Assembly (NCBI GenBank): GCA_938028665.1
Contig: CALIMB010000055.1
Coordinates: forward strand, 1-35,718
Length of the DNA: 35,718 nucleotides
Reading direction: 5' to 3'
Source: an uncultured Thermomicrobium sp.
GTDB taxonomy: Bacteria; Chloroflexota; Chloroflexia; Thermomicrobiales; Thermomicrobiaceae
Both the position numbers and the translations under genes were made by a program. The stretch's first letter is position 1. Every line of letters starts with the position of its first letter. This document shows positions 1 through 9,818 of this stretch, in pieces. Under the pieces are notes generated by a model. The model saw only the letters and a list, made by a program, of their open reading frames with translations. It was not told the origin of the DNA and made no database searches.

Positions 1-57
1 GCATCGAACTTGGTACACTGCGGCGGAGGGCTGCCGGTGTGACCCCGGACGGAGAGC

Positions 58-1182
58 ATGAAAGCACGCCATACCGTGCGAGCGCTGGCGAGAAGTGCCG
101 TAGAGCGGACAATCGACCTTGCCTGCCAAATTGCTGCGGTGCCCGCTCCAACGTTCGACGAGTGGGAGCGAGCCCGCCTTGTGGCCCAACTCTTTGTGCA
201 ACGCGGTGCCCAGCCTGAGGTGGATGCAATCGGGAACGTGATTGTGCGCCGTCAAGGGGAGGGACGTGAACAGAGTTTGCTTCTTGCGGCGCATTTAGAT
301 ACGGTCTTCCCGCGTGACACACCGCTCACGATTGAGCGCGGGGAATCCTGGGTTCGCGGACCTGGGATCGGCGATAACGCCCTCGGCGTGGCAGCACTTA
401 TCGTTCTCTGGGAGCTGCTGGAGACGCTCGCGTTGCGGACGCCCGGTGATCTACTCTTTGCGGCTAATGTTGGTGAGGAGGGTCTTGGCAACCTCCGGGG
501 CATGCGTGTGCTCATTGAGCGGTTTAAGCCGGAACTTGGCGCTGTGGTCGCGGTTGAAGGGCATAACCTGGGACGCGTGACGAACGCGGCGGTGGGGTCG
601 ATTCGTTTACGCATCATCGTGCGCGGCCCAGGGGGACATAGCTGGGGGAACTTTGGTACCCCAAGCGCGATTCACGAGCTTGCACACATTATCTGTGCCT
701 TGACAGAGACGCCGGTGCCGCGTTCGCCCAAGACGACGTACAATGTTGGTACGATCGAGGGAGGTGTCTCCGTCAACACCATCGCGCCGTTGGCTCAGGC
801 CGTCATCGATCTCCGCTCGATCGACGGGCGAGAACTGAGGAGACTCCATCGGACAGTAGAAGAGATTTGCGAACGTCACCGTTCTGCCAACATCACTGTG
901 GAACTGGAGCTCCTGGGTGAGCGGCCAGCCGGCGAGACACCAGTTGATGTTCCGCTTGTGCAGGAAACGATGAAGATCTTACGCGAGTTGGGAGTCGAGC
1001 CGGTGCTTGATGCGTCGAGCACTGACGCGAATGCAGCGATCGCTGTCGGCATTCCGGCGGTGTGTGTCGGATTAACCCGTGGGCAGGGAAGTCACACCGT
1101 TACGGAAACGATTGAGGTTGCTCCGCTCGAGCTCGGCCTCATGCAATTAGTGTTACTTGTCGAACGTTTCCCAGTTTCCTGA
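58..1182 (+). CDS. M20 family metallopeptidase
   Basis: A 374-residue zinc-dependent amidohydrolase of the M20 (ArgE/DapE/PepT/CPG2) group, which cleaves peptide or N-acyl bonds in the cytoplasm. Visible motifs are AAHLDTVF (H79, D81), GIGDNALG (D106, bridging metal ligand) and GEEGLG (E140 catalytic base, E141 ligand), with a late QGSHTVTE (H346) that fits the last metal ligand. The dimerisation domain lies between, near residues 180-290. Length suits the family. The ATG has GGAGAGC just upstream. There is no signal peptide. The substrate cannot be read from sequence; carboxypeptidase, aminoacylase and tripeptidase are all possible. The dinG-like gene starts 17-29 bases downstream, so the two may be cotranscribed. 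Confidence 0.85.
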   Translation: MKARHTVRALARSAVERTIDLACQIAAVPAPTFDEWERARLVAQLFVQRGAQPEVDAIGNVIVRRQGEGREQSLLLAAHLDTVFPRDTPLTIERGESWVRGPGIGDNALGVAALIVLWELLETLALRTPGDLLFAANVGEEGLGNLRGMRVLIERFKPELGAVVAVEGHNLGRVTNAAVGSIRLRIIVRGPGGHSWGNFGTPSAIHELAHIICALTETPVPRSPKTTYNVGTIEGGVSVNTIAPLAQAVIDLRSIDGRELRRLHRTVEEICERHRSANITVELELLGERPAGETPVDVPLVQETMKILRELGVEPVLDASSTDANAAIAVGIPAVCVGLTRGQGSHTVTETIEVAPLELGLMQLVLLVERFPVS

Positions 1183-1199
1183 ACGGAATCGAGCGAGAG

Positions 1200-4163
1200 G
1201 TGTCGAACGACATGGCACGGATCTACGTCGCGCTCGACATCGAGGCGACGGGTATGGATCCGGAGCGAGACGAGATTATCGAGGTGGCGGCGATCAAGTT
1301 CCGCGACGAGCAGGTGCTCCAGCGGTTCGAAACGCTTGTGCAGCCGCGGCGTCCAGTTCCGCTATCGGTCTCCAGTCTCACCGGGTTAACGATGCGAGAC
1401 CTGCGGCGAGCGCCTACCTTTCCCCAGATTGCACCACGTCTGCGCCAGTTTGTGCGCAATCATCCGATCGTTGGCCAGTCACCGGAGTACGATTTGCAGA
1501 TGCTTGCTGCCCACGGCTTGGAGCTCCGAAATCCGGTCTACGACACGTTCCGCTTAGCGACCATCCTCTTACCAGACCTCCCTGCCTATTCGCTGGCGAG
1601 TATCGCCGCACGTCTTGGTATTTCGGTCGCACAGCAACATCGGGCCATGGCTGATGTCGAGACAACGATGGCTGTGTTCCTTGGCTTGTGCGATCTGCTC
1701 CGGGAGTACGACCTCGACACGCTGCGCCGGCTCGCTGAGTATACGGCACAGGCGGGATTGCCTGAATCGGATGTCTTTGAGGCGATCTATCGTGAACTCG
1801 TTGAGCAAGGAATCGGCCAGCTCGGCGGAATGTTGGCCGAGCGGCTGCGCTCGGCTGTACCTGGCGTGCATCATGCGACCGAACTTGTCTTTCTCTTGCC
1901 GCGTGAGCGTCCGCCGCGTCTGGAACCAAGTGGGCGCATGCCGCAACTGGACACGGAGTGGATTGGTCAGCTCTACGGTCCGACAGGCCTCTTGGCTCAA
2001 GCGTTGCCCGGGTACGAGCACCGTCTGGGGCAAATTTTGATGGCGCAGGCGGTCGCTCGGACATTTAACCATGGTGGGCAGCTCCTGGTGGAGGCGGGAA
2101 CCGGCACCGGCAAGTCGCTGGCATATCTTCTGCCCGCAGTGCTTCACGCCGTGGAACGGGGCGAGACAATCGTGGTATCGACCGATACCTTAGCACTGCA
2201 GGATCAGTTATTTGCAAAGGACTTGCCGCTTCTCCGACGCGCGCTCGAGACGGCAGCCGAAGAGGATCGGCGATTGGCGCAGGCTGCTCAGTTCCGAGCA
2301 ACTGTGCTGAAGGGGCGTTCGAACTATTTGTGTTTGCGTCGTTGGTTTCTGCGACAGCGTGAGCCGTTCCAGAGCCGTGCGGAGGCGCTGCTGGCTGCCA
2401 AAATCACTGCCTGGTTGCCACAGACAGAGACGGGTGACCGAGCCGAACTGCATCTGACCAGTGAGGAGCAAGCGGCCTGGGCCCAAGTTGCTGAGTCGGA
2501 AGGGGCATGCTTGCCGCAGCGTTGTGTGTTCAGTCGCCGGAATCAATGTTTCCTCTACCGGGCACGAGCCATTGCGGAGAGTGCCCACATCGTCATTGTG
2601 AACCATGCGCTCCTTCTCTCGGATCTCCTTGCCGAAAATCGGGTCCTTCCCCCATACCGCCATCTCATTATCGATGAGGCGCATCACTTGGTTGACGAGG
2701 CGACGCAGCAGTTCGGCTTTCAAGTGGCACAAGAGGATGTACGCGAACTGGTTCGGCGCGTGCTGGCATTGGATCATCTTGGCCGGTTCGCTGGTGCGCT
2801 GGGTGAGTTGTGGACAGCGCTGACCGCGATCCCCGATGCCAGCGCCCGTGCGTTGGCTCGCGAACTAGGAGAGAAGTTCACCGAGTGGTGGACACGGGTG
2901 GAGGCACTCCACCAGCAGGCGGAGAGCTTGTTCATGCTGCTCGGGAACCTGGTGCAGCAGCATGCGGCAGAAAATGGGGGCTATGACCGGCAGATCCGAA
3001 TCACACACAGTGTCCGGCGTGAGGCGACTTGGAGCGCGGTTGAGGAGGTCGGGCAGATACTGACAACGCATCTTCGCTCGGTCTATTCAGCGTTACACTG
3101 GGTCAGTTCGCGGGTGGACGCGCTCCCCGAGGTGGTTCGAGACGAAGTGAGCGAATTGGTGACGGAGCTTGATGTGCTCGAGCGACGAGCACGGGAACTG
3201 CACGATGGGCTCCAGGAAGTGCTGTTTGCTCCACGAGCGGAGCATGTCTACTGGTTGACATGGCGGGTGCAACCACCTCACCTGAGCCTCAACATGGCAC
3301 CACTCGAGGTGGCTTCGCTGCTCAACCAGCTTCTGTTCAATCGCCTGGAGACATGTATCCTCACTTCGGCGACGTTAACTGTGGATCGCTCATTCACGTT
3401 TATCCGTGGGCAGTTGGGGCTTGCTGATGCGGACGAGCTTATTGTCGACTCACCGTTCGACTACGCCAATTCGACACTGCTTTGTTTGGCGGAAGATATC
3501 GCTGAGCCGGGAGAACCCGGGTATCAGCGGCAGGTCAATGAGACACTGCTCGGACTTTTGCGTGCGACACGGGGGCGTGCATTAGTGCTCTTCACGTCGC
3601 ACAGTGCGCTCCAAGCGGCCTATCGGGCGATCAAGCGGCCGCTGGAACAAGAGGGGATCCTGGTGTTGGGCCAGCGGATCGATGCGAGTCCCCGGCAGCT
3701 CATTGAACGGCTCAAGGCCCGACCGGAGACGGTCGTACTGGGCACGAACGCGGTGTGGGAGGGGGTAGACGTGCCCGGGGAAGCCCTCAGCGTACTCGTG
3801 GTTGCAAAGCTCCCGTTTGCCGTGCCAAGCGATCCGATCTTTGCGGCCCGCTGCGAAGCCTACGATGATCCGTTCCACCAATATGCAGTACCACAGGCTG
3901 TGTTGCGTTTCAAACAAGGATTCGGGCGCCTCATCCGTAGCACTCGGGACTACGGGGTCTGTGTCGTCCTGGACCGACGTGTGGTGACCCGTCGCTACGG
4001 GCAGTTGTTTGTGCAATCGCTGCCACCGTGCACTGTTCGGCAGGCGACAACTGGACAGATTCCACGACTCGCCCAAGAGTGGTTAGTACGGCAACAGGAC
4101 CGACTGGCCGCGAGCACAACGAGTGGGAAAGGGGAGCCAAGCGATGGATCAGCTGGATCGTAA
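1200..4163 (+). CDS. dinG: DinG-family helicase with N-terminal DnaQ-like exonuclease domain
   Basis: Large DNA repair protein (987 residues from GTG at 1200). Residues about 7-170 are a DEDDh 3'-5' exonuclease: [10 protein letters not shown] (Exo I) and a late [10 protein letters not shown] (Exo III). Residues about 250-960 are a superfamily 2 XPD/DinG-type helicase: Walker [10 protein letters not shown] near 298-306, IIDEAHH near 489-495, LTSATL near 720 and QGFGRLIRS near 905. Four cysteines (about C377, C436, C442, C450) sit where DinG/XPD helicases hold a 4Fe-4S cluster. This fused arrangement is known from Firmicutes and Chloroflexota. A GAGAGG sits 11 bases before an in-frame ATG at 1212, so the true start may be 1212, four residues in. 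The 3' end overlaps glpX by 20 bases. Confidence 0.92.
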   Translation: MSNDMARIYVALDIEATGMDPERDEIIEVAAIKFRDEQVLQRFETLVQPRRPVPLSVSSLTGLTMRDLRRAPTFPQIAPRLRQFVRNHPIVGQSPEYDLQMLAAHGLELRNPVYDTFRLATILLPDLPAYSLASIAARLGISVAQQHRAMADVETTMAVFLGLCDLLREYDLDTLRRLAEYTAQAGLPESDVFEAIYRELVEQGIGQLGGMLAERLRSAVPGVHHATELVFLLPRERPPRLEPSGRMPQLDTEWIGQLYGPTGLLAQALPGYEHRLGQILMAQAVARTFNHGGQLLVEAGTGTGKSLAYLLPAVLHAVERGETIVVSTDTLALQDQLFAKDLPLLRRALETAAEEDRRLAQAAQFRATVLKGRSNYLCLRRWFLRQREPFQSRAEALLAAKITAWLPQTETGDRAELHLTSEEQAAWAQVAESEGACLPQRCVFSRRNQCFLYRARAIAESAHIVIVNHALLLSDLLAENRVLPPYRHLIIDEAHHLVDEATQQFGFQVAQEDVRELVRRVLALDHLGRFAGALGELWTALTAIPDASARALARELGEKFTEWWTRVEALHQQAESLFMLLGNLVQQHAAENGGYDRQIRITHSVRREATWSAVEEVGQILTTHLRSVYSALHWVSSRVDALPEVVRDEVSELVTELDVLERRARELHDGLQEVLFAPRAEHVYWLTWRVQPPHLSLNMAPLEVASLLNQLLFNRLETCILTSATLTVDRSFTFIRGQLGLADADELIVDSPFDYANSTLLCLAEDIAEPGEPGYQRQVNETLLGLLRATRGRALVLFTSHSALQAAYRAIKRPLEQEGILVLGQRIDASPRQLIERLKARPETVVLGTNAVWEGVDVPGEALSVLVVAKLPFAVPSDPIFAARCEAYDDPFHQYAVPQAVLRFKQGFGRLIRSTRDYGVCVVLDRRVVTRRYGQLFVQSLPPCTVRQATTGQIPRLAQEWLVRQQDRLAASTTSGKGEPSDGSAGS

Positions 4164-5151
4164 CCTGGCGATGGAACTCGTCCGTACGACAGAAGCTGCA
4201 GCGCTGGCGGCAGCTCAATGGGTTGGGCGGGGAGACAAAAATGCGGCGGATGCTGCGGCGGTGCGGGCCATGCGGCGCATGCTCTCGACCGTGCATATGA
4301 GAGGGATCGTTGTCATTGGTGAAGGCGAAAAGGACCAAGCGCCGATGTTGTACATCGGAGAGGAAGTTGGAACTGGCGAGCCACCTGAGGGAGATCTGGC
4401 TGTTGATCCGATCGATGGAACGCGGTTGTGTGCGAACGGGATGCCGGGCGCCGTCTCGGTGGTGGCGTTAGCAGAGCGCGGCTCCATGTACTATCCGCCG
4501 GGGATCGTCTATATGAACAAGATTGCGGTCGGGCCGGAGGCTGCGCATGCGATTGACATCCGTCTTTCGCCGACGGAGAACTTGCAGCGGATTGCCGAGG
4601 CGAAGCGGATGAATGTTCGGCTCCTCACGGTTGTGGTGTTAGACCGTCCCCGCCATCAGGCGCTGATTGAGGAAATTCGCCGTGCGGGGGCTCGGATCCG
4701 CTTGATCACCGACGGTGATGTCGCTGGAGCGGTCATGACCGCGTTTCCAGAGTCGGGCGTCGATGTCTTAATGGGGATAGGCGGAGCGCCGGAGGCGGTG
4801 GTTGCGGCGGCAGCGTTGAAGTGTGTGGGTGGGGCGATCCAATGCACGCTCTATCCGCGTGACGAGGAAGAGCGCCAACGGGCGCTTGCGCAGGGGCTGG
4901 AGCTCGAGCGGGTCTTTACTGCCGATGATCTGGTTCGTTCCGACAACGTGTTCTTTGCTATGACAGGGATCACCACGGGAGACCTTGTCGAGGGTGTGCG
5001 CTTCACAGGGTATGGTGCACGCACGCACTCGATTGTCATGCGGTCCCGGACAGGAACGCTGCGGCGTATTGAGGCAGAGCATCGGTTGACCAAGGTGCAG
5101 GAGTACCAAGCAGTGATGTTTGACGGAGAAGGTCGGGCTGTGGTAGAGTAA
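4144..5151 (+). CDS. glpX: class II fructose-1,6-bisphosphatase
   Basis: Hydrolyses fructose 1,6-bisphosphate to fructose 6-phosphate in gluconeogenesis. It belongs to the GlpX family of Mg/Mn-dependent Li-sensitive phosphatases. Diagnostic segments are [21 protein letters not shown] (about residues 57-76, shown only in part as family signature) and DPIDGT (88-93, metal and phosphate binding), followed by a glycine-rich MGIGGAPE. The 335-residue length is normal. A GTG 21 bases upstream (4123) would add seven residues, but AAAGGGGAG at about 4128-4136 is placed for the ATG at 4144. It overlaps the end of the dinG-like gene by 20 bases, so translation is probably coupled. Confidence 0.93.
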   Translation: MDQLDRNLAMELVRTTEAAALAAAQWVGRGDKNAADAAAVRAMRRMLSTVHMRGIVVIGEGEKDQAPMLYIGEEVGTGEPPEGDLAVDPIDGTRLCANGMPGAVSVVALAERGSMYYPPGIVYMNKIAVGPEAAHAIDIRLSPTENLQRIAEAKRMNVRLLTVVVLDRPRHQALIEEIRRAGARIRLITDGDVAGAVMTAFPESGVDVLMGIGGAPEAVVAAAALKCVGGAIQCTLYPRDEEERQRALAQGLELERVFTADDLVRSDNVFFAMTGITTGDLVEGVRFTGYGARTHSIVMRSRTGTLRRIEAEHRLTKVQEYQAVMFDGEGRAVVE

Positions 5152-5193
5152 GGTGGCGCGGGATCGCCGCGTCACGTGCCTCTCCCTGGTACC

Positions 5194-5233
5194 CCGGTCT
5201 CGGTAAGTCCGTTCGCCCGCGTTGGGAGACCGG
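5194..5233 (+). terminator. weak hairpin after glpX
   Basis: CCGGTCTC (5194-5201) and GAGACCGG (5226-5233) can form an 8-bp stem with a 24-base loop, 42 bases after the glpX stop. No U-tract follows, so factor-independent termination is doubtful. It may be only a 3' end stabiliser or part of the rho leader. Confidence 0.3.
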
Positions 5234-5457
5234 AGGTTCTCACACGAAACACCGAAGGATGTAAGAGGTTCTCCTTGTCCGCACAGCGACCGGCACAGCC
5301 TTGCACAAACGTTCCGCGGGACTTAAATGGTGTGTTCCCAGCTGTGGGCACGACTTGATAAGTCTCGGTAAAGGGCTTTGCTGCTTGCGCACTTGAACGG
5401 TGGAACTTAGGAGATTAAACGTTGGCAAAAAGATCAAACTAGAGGAGGATTGCAACA
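5234..5457 (+). promoter_or_regulatory. rho upstream region with candidate promoter
   Basis: There is no convincing gene between glpX and rho. TTGCAC at 5301-5306 and TTAAAT at 5323-5328 are 16 bases apart and form a plausible sigma-70-type promoter, leaving an untranslated leader of about 120 bases. Rho leaders in other bacteria are targets of Rho autoregulation, but nothing here demonstrates that. The leader ends in a strong ribosome site, AGAGGAGG, at about 5441-5448. Confidence 0.35.
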
Positions 5458-6759
5458 ATGGATACGGTAACGCCGGCCACAACTGTCGAAGAGATCAAGG
5501 AATCCCCCGCGCTGACTGCTGCTGAGCTGCAGGAGAAAAGTCTGGAGGAGCTCCAGGCCATCGCTCGCGACTTCGGTATTCCAAGTGTCCAGCGTCTGCG
5601 CAAGATGGAACTGGTCAACAAGATCCTGCGGGCACAGACAGAACGAGAGGGTGGCATCTTCGGGGAGGGTGTTCTGGAAATCACCGAGGACGGATTCGGC
5701 TTCCTGCGCGGTGAGCGGTACTTGCCAGGACCCAATGATGTGTATGTCTCGCAGTCGCAGATCCGGCGCTTTGGACTGCGGCAAGGGGATTGGGTCGCCG
5801 GGCAGGTACGACCGCCAAAGGAGAGCGAGAAGTACTATAGCTTGCTCCGCGTCGATGCCGTCAACGGCATGGATCCCGAGCTGGCGCGGCGGCGCCCGAG
5901 CTTCGACACGCTAACGCCCATCTTCCCGATGGAGCTTATCAATCTTGAGACGGAGCCCCACATCCTTTCGACGCGCCTTGTCAACCTTGTGGCCCCGATC
6001 GGTCGTGGACAGCGAGGCTTAATTGTCTCTCCGCCCAAGGCCGGTAAGACGGTGCTGCTCAAGCACATTGCCAATGGCATCACGACGAATTACAAGGACA
6101 TCCATCTGATTGTGCTGCTGATTGGTGAGCGCCCGGAGGAGGTCACGGATATGCGGCGCTCGGTCGATGGTGAGGTGATCTCCTCAACCTTCGACGAGCC
6201 TGTGGAGGACCATATTCGGGTTGCTGAGATGACGCTTGAGCGAGCGAAGCGGTTGGTCGAGTGCGGGATGGATGTGGTTATCCTGCTCGATTCGATCACG
6301 CGATTGGCCCGAGCCTACAACTTGAGTGTCCCGCCGAGCGGACGGACACTCTCTGGTGGTATCGATCCTGTGGCACTCTATCCCCCCAAACGCTTCTTCG
6401 GCGCGGCACGCAATATCGAGGGGGGCGGAAGCCTGACTATCATCGCAACCTGCTTGGTTGACACCGGTTCCCGCATGGACGACGTGATCTATGAGGAGTT
6501 TAAGGGAACCGGAAACATGGAACTTCATCTCGACCGTAAGCTTGCTGAGCGACGCATCTTCCCTGCCATCGATATTCAGCGGTCGGGGACACGGCGTGAA
6601 GAGTTGTTGCTGGACGAGCAGACATTGCGCCAAGTCTGGACAATGCGCCGCATGGTCTCGATGCTTGGTGGTACCGACGGGACGGAGCTTGTGCTGGGTC
6701 GCTTGGCGCGTACGCAGAATAATGCAGAGTTCCTCGCCACCCTTCACAAGGATCTCTGA
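5458..6759 (+). CDS. rho: transcription termination factor Rho
   Basis: RNA-dependent hexameric ATPase/helicase that releases transcripts at Rho-dependent terminators. Residues about 25-65 form the Rho N-terminal helical domain ([14 protein letters not shown]). DGFGFLRG near 78-85 is in the cold-shock-like RNA-binding domain. Walker A is PPKAGKT near 192-198, Walker B is [16 protein letters not shown], and the Q- and R-loop region ends in [13 protein letters not shown]. The 433-residue length is the short standard form with no inserted acidic or Arg-rich domain. The start follows AGAGGAGG with good spacing. Many stem-loops in this window lack strong U-tracts, so a functional Rho could matter for gene ends here; that link is inference. 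Confidence 0.97.
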   Translation: MDTVTPATTVEEIKESPALTAAELQEKSLEELQAIARDFGIPSVQRLRKMELVNKILRAQTEREGGIFGEGVLEITEDGFGFLRGERYLPGPNDVYVSQSQIRRFGLRQGDWVAGQVRPPKESEKYYSLLRVDAVNGMDPELARRRPSFDTLTPIFPMELINLETEPHILSTRLVNLVAPIGRGQRGLIVSPPKAGKTVLLKHIANGITTNYKDIHLIVLLIGERPEEVTDMRRSVDGEVISSTFDEPVEDHIRVAEMTLERAKRLVECGMDVVILLDSITRLARAYNLSVPPSGRTLSGGIDPVALYPPKRFFGAARNIEGGGSLTIIATCLVDTGSRMDDVIYEEFKGTGNMELHLDRKLAERRIFPAIDIQRSGTRREELLLDEQTLRQVWTMRRMVSMLGGTDGTELVLGRLARTQNNAEFLATLHKDL

Positions 6760-6788
6760 CGGGTAATAGGTAAGGAGATCACTACCCG

Positions 6789-7235
6789 ATGAACCAGCAC
6801 TCGCTGTTGCACTCCCCAAGGCAGGAGCGTGCGTGGAGTGATCAGGATGTCCTCACAGCGGTTGCTGTCGGTGTGACGGCTGTGCTCTGGCCTATCGGAC
6901 TTCTGCTTGCCTGGGCAAGTCCACGCTGGCGACTGGTCGACAAACTGATTGCCACGGTGTTGCCACTAGTTGGCTTGATGTTCTCCTTGCTTGTCTTACC
7001 GGCTGGGGCACGTGGCCTCGGACTGAGCGCGCCAGCGCGCATGAACTGGCTTGTCGAGTTGGGCCATTACGGTGGACTGCTGGGCGCACCGCTTGTGGCA
7101 GCCTTCTACTTGGGAGTTCGAGCGGGCTTGCCCAGGAGACTTTTGGCGGGCTTAATCGTGTTGGCACTGTTGGTGCTCGCGCTTGGGCAACTTGCGTTTT
7201 TCCTGGGCTCGCAGCTTCATCCGGGTCGTCCCTGA
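6789..7235 (+). CDS. hypothetical four-helix membrane protein
   Basis: A 148-residue protein I do not recognise. Hydrophobic stretches near residues 22-43, 50-72, 88-110 and 115-138 suggest four transmembrane helices, with a short polar N-terminus. TAAGGAG precedes the ATG by about 10 bases. It starts 29 bases after the rho stop and so may ride on the rho transcript. Its last 19 bases overlap the end of the convergent alpha/beta hydrolase gene. No catalytic motif is visible. Confidence 0.65.
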   Translation: MNQHSLLHSPRQERAWSDQDVLTAVAVGVTAVLWPIGLLLAWASPRWRLVDKLIATVLPLVGLMFSLLVLPAGARGLGLSAPARMNWLVELGHYGGLLGAPLVAAFYLGVRAGLPRRLLAGLIVLALLVLALGQLAFFLGSQLHPGRP

Positions 7236-7996
7236 ATCGGTGACCGAGTACGCTCGACCCGTAGCAGAAAATCCAGGAGCACTTGGCCTGTCAGATGTGG
7301 CATGGCGCGATGGGGGAAGTGTCCGGCGCGGGGCAGAAGACAAACTTCCCCGTGCCGGAGCCGCCCGGCAAGCGCGACGAGCCACTCGGCGGGTGCGACC
7401 GGATCGTTGTCTCCAGCAAGCAGCAGGATCGGCTGATCGAGGCATTCGATTCCCTGGGCCCATTCCTGCATCTCGCGCGGCCGTTCAATCATGTCCTGCG
7501 CATAGTTCACGAGTAATCGTCTTCGCGCATGATCGGGACCGAGGGCGCGATGGGCGTGGGCATACTCGTCCTCATAGGCTGGGAACAACTCTTCCAACAC
7601 GGAGCGTGTGTACTCTGCAGTTGAGGGTGCTGCAAAGTTGGGTGGACCAATGAAGACAAGCGAGTGTGCTTTGACGGCACCAGAGAGAGCCAGTTGTGCA
7701 GCGACCATTGCGCCCAAGCTTGCGCCGATCAGGTGCACTTCTCCAAGCTGAAGGCAGTGCAGGAGCTCGGCGACATCACCAGTAAAGGCGCCCAGCGTTA
7801 GGCGACCACCAGGATCGCTACTCCGTCCGTGTGCTCGCAGGTCGGGTGCGATGACGTCGCAGTGCCGGCGAAGCATGTCGAAGATAGCCAGCCAGCTCTC
7901 ACTCGTCCCGAAATACTGGTGTAGGAGAACTACTGGCACTCCGGTTCCCGCGCGGTTGAAATACATGGATACCTGGCTGAGCTCGCAGTACGGCAT
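7217..7996 (-). CDS. alpha/beta-fold hydrolase
   Basis: A 259-residue esterase/lipase-like protein of the alpha/beta hydrolase superfamily. The oxyanion segment VVLLHQYFG is near residues 22-30, the nucleophile elbow GASLGA has Ser93, AGDNDPVAP supplies the acid, and RAGHFP the catalytic His. The motif VIAPDLRAHGRSSDP is typical of the haloperoxidase/3-oxoadipate enol-lactonase group, but the substrate cannot be assigned. A TTG at 8008 is in frame, but GGAG six bases before the ATG at 7996 supports the shorter start. It is divergent from the ATPase gene and convergent with the upstream membrane protein gene, overlapping it by 19 bases. Confidence 0.82.
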   Translation of the reverse strand: MPYCELSQVSMYFNRAGTGVPVVLLHQYFGTSESWLAIFDMLRRHCDVIAPDLRAHGRSSDPGGRLTLGAFTGDVAELLHCLQLGEVHLIGASLGAMVAAQLALSGAVKAHSLVFIGPPNFAAPSTAEYTRSVLEELFPAYEDEYAHAHRALGPDHARRRLLVNYAQDMIERPREMQEWAQGIECLDQPILLLAGDNDPVAPAEWLVALAGRLRHGEVCLLPRAGHFPHRAMPHLTGQVLLDFLLRVERTRSPIQGRPG

Positions 7997-8096
7997 CTGG
8001 TACTCCAACCTCTCCCGCGTGGGCCGACTCTCGGCGACGGCCCGCGCTCTGAATGGCCACTATACTCTGGCTCATGGTTCGAGGGGAGGGAAGCGC

Positions 8097-9818
8097 GTGC
8101 GGGACATTGGCGCACTTCGGTCGATTCTCCGACGGATTGACCGGCGCGGCTACAAAGCGTACGAAGAGATCCGTGGTCTGTATCGCGCTGGAGATATCCT
8201 CGTTGCGATCGATCATGTTCAGGGTGATCCCTACGCACCACCCTCACGTGTGCGATTAATCGTCGAGCGTCAGCGCTTGACTCTACCCGCAGTGTCCAGT
8301 CGCGTCCGCCGCATCGCGCTTGAGGATTACCTCGCACGCCGAGCACGCCGGGCTCTTGAGCAGCTGGGGCGACGTCGTGCTGGCAGTGGCCGGTCTGGTC
8401 TCATTACGATCGATGCCGGTGGACAGGAGGTCCTGGAGCGGACGGCGTGCCGCATCGCACCCGATCGGGTGGAGCTGCGGCTCTCGGTCGGCTTGCCCGC
8501 GGCCGGGCGAACTATCCTGGGTGATGTTGCAGAACAGCTACTCGCTGATTTCCTCCCAGAACTGGCGCGCATGACGCTCTGGTTGGATCGTCCTGCTCTG
8601 GCGGAGGCCGAGCGCTTCTTCGCGGTCGTCGAAGACGCCGAGGCACTCCGTGAGCAGCTCCGACAGCAGAGGCTGGTGGCCTTTGTCGGCCGCGGTGCGA
8701 TCCTTCCCCGACGGAGTGGTGTGAGCCAGGAGCCGTTGTTGGAAGGGGTCGTTCCCTTTGAACCGCCAGCGAGTCTCGAAGTGGAGCTTCTTACGCCACA
8801 CAGTGGTCGAGTCCGCGGGATGGGTATTCCTGAGGGTGTGACACTCATCGTCGGTGGCGGCTTCCATGGGAAGTCAACCCTTCTTGAGGCGCTAGCACGC
8901 GGGGTCTACAACCACATCCCAGGAGACGGGAGAGAGCGTGTCGTCACACGGAGTGATGCGGTGGTCATCCGAGCGGAGGACGGGCGTCGTGTCGTGGGGG
9001 TTGATCTCTCCGCTTTCATCCGTGATCTCCCACTCGGTCGTTCGACGACCTGCTTCACTAGTGATGACGCGAGCGGCTCGACATCCCAAGCCGCCAATAT
9101 TCTCGAGGCACTGGAAGTAGGCGCGCGTGTCCTTCTGCTGGATGAAGATACGTGCGCGACCAACTTTATGATCCGGGACCATCTCATGCGTGAGCTCGTG
9201 CCGGCGGATGCAGAGCCGATCGTACCTTTCATCGATCGCGTCCGGCAACTGTATCGAGAGGCTGGTGTCTCGACAGTTCTCGTCATGGGTGGTGCGGGGG
9301 ATTACCTCCACGTGGCAGATACGGTTATCTGGATGCATTCGTACCGTCCAGTGGACGTCACGGCGCGGTCTCAAGAGCTGGTTCGTCGTCATGGTGACGG
9401 GCATTTTGAGGCCCCCAATCCCTGGCCAGGAGTGATCCCGCGCGTACCACTTCCAGAAAGTATCGATCCGCGACGACGCGAACGGACGCGTGTGCGAGCA
9501 TATGGAACAGAGGAAATCGCTTTGGGATACGAGTCGATCGATCTCCGGCACGTGGAGCAGCTCGTTGATCCCAGCCAAACCCGCGCCATTGGTTTAGCGC
9601 TGGTCTACGCCCTGGAACACGGCTACATCGATGGGCACCGAACGCTCGCAGAAGTGCTTGATCTGCTTGAGGCGGTCATCGATCGAGAGGGCGTGGACGT
9701 TCTTTCACCGTTCCGTGGTCATCCTGGCGACTTTGCGCGCCCTCGTCGCTACGAACTCGCTGCAGCGCTGAATCGGTTGCGGACACTGGAGGTTCGCCAA
9801 GTGCGAATGAAGTCGTGA
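8097..9818 (+). CDS. ABC-class ATPase (COG3044 / PF09818 type)
   Basis: A 573-residue soluble predicted ATPase of an uncharacterised family. After an N-terminal region (about 1-235) comes GGGFHGKST (about 253-261), a Walker A with an unusual FH, then VYNHIPGDGRE, typical of this family, and a Walker B-like ARVLLLDEDTCATNFM near 344-358. A C-terminal helical region follows. No membrane segments or transporter partner are seen. Role unknown in the literature I recall. An open frame extends back to 7851, but GGGGAGGG at 8082-8090 is correctly placed for the GTG at 8097 and the family's usual N-terminus starts there. A TATACT at 8061-8066 could be its -10 box, without a clear -35. Its last 143 bases overlap the antisense 3' end of rsmE. 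Confidence 0.85.
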   Translation: MRDIGALRSILRRIDRRGYKAYEEIRGLYRAGDILVAIDHVQGDPYAPPSRVRLIVERQRLTLPAVSSRVRRIALEDYLARRARRALEQLGRRRAGSGRSGLITIDAGGQEVLERTACRIAPDRVELRLSVGLPAAGRTILGDVAEQLLADFLPELARMTLWLDRPALAEAERFFAVVEDAEALREQLRQQRLVAFVGRGAILPRRSGVSQEPLLEGVVPFEPPASLEVELLTPHSGRVRGMGIPEGVTLIVGGGFHGKSTLLEALARGVYNHIPGDGRERVVTRSDAVVIRAEDGRRVVGVDLSAFIRDLPLGRSTTCFTSDDASGSTSQAANILEALEVGARVLLLDEDTCATNFMIRDHLMRELVPADAEPIVPFIDRVRQLYREAGVSTVLVMGGAGDYLHVADTVIWMHSYRPVDVTARSQELVRRHGDGHFEAPNPWPGVIPRVPLPESIDPRRRERTRVRAYGTEEIALGYESIDLRHVEQLVDPSQTRAIGLALVYALEHGYIDGHRTLAEVLDLLEAVIDREGVDVLSPFRGHPGDFARPRRYELAAALNRLRTLEVRQVRMKS

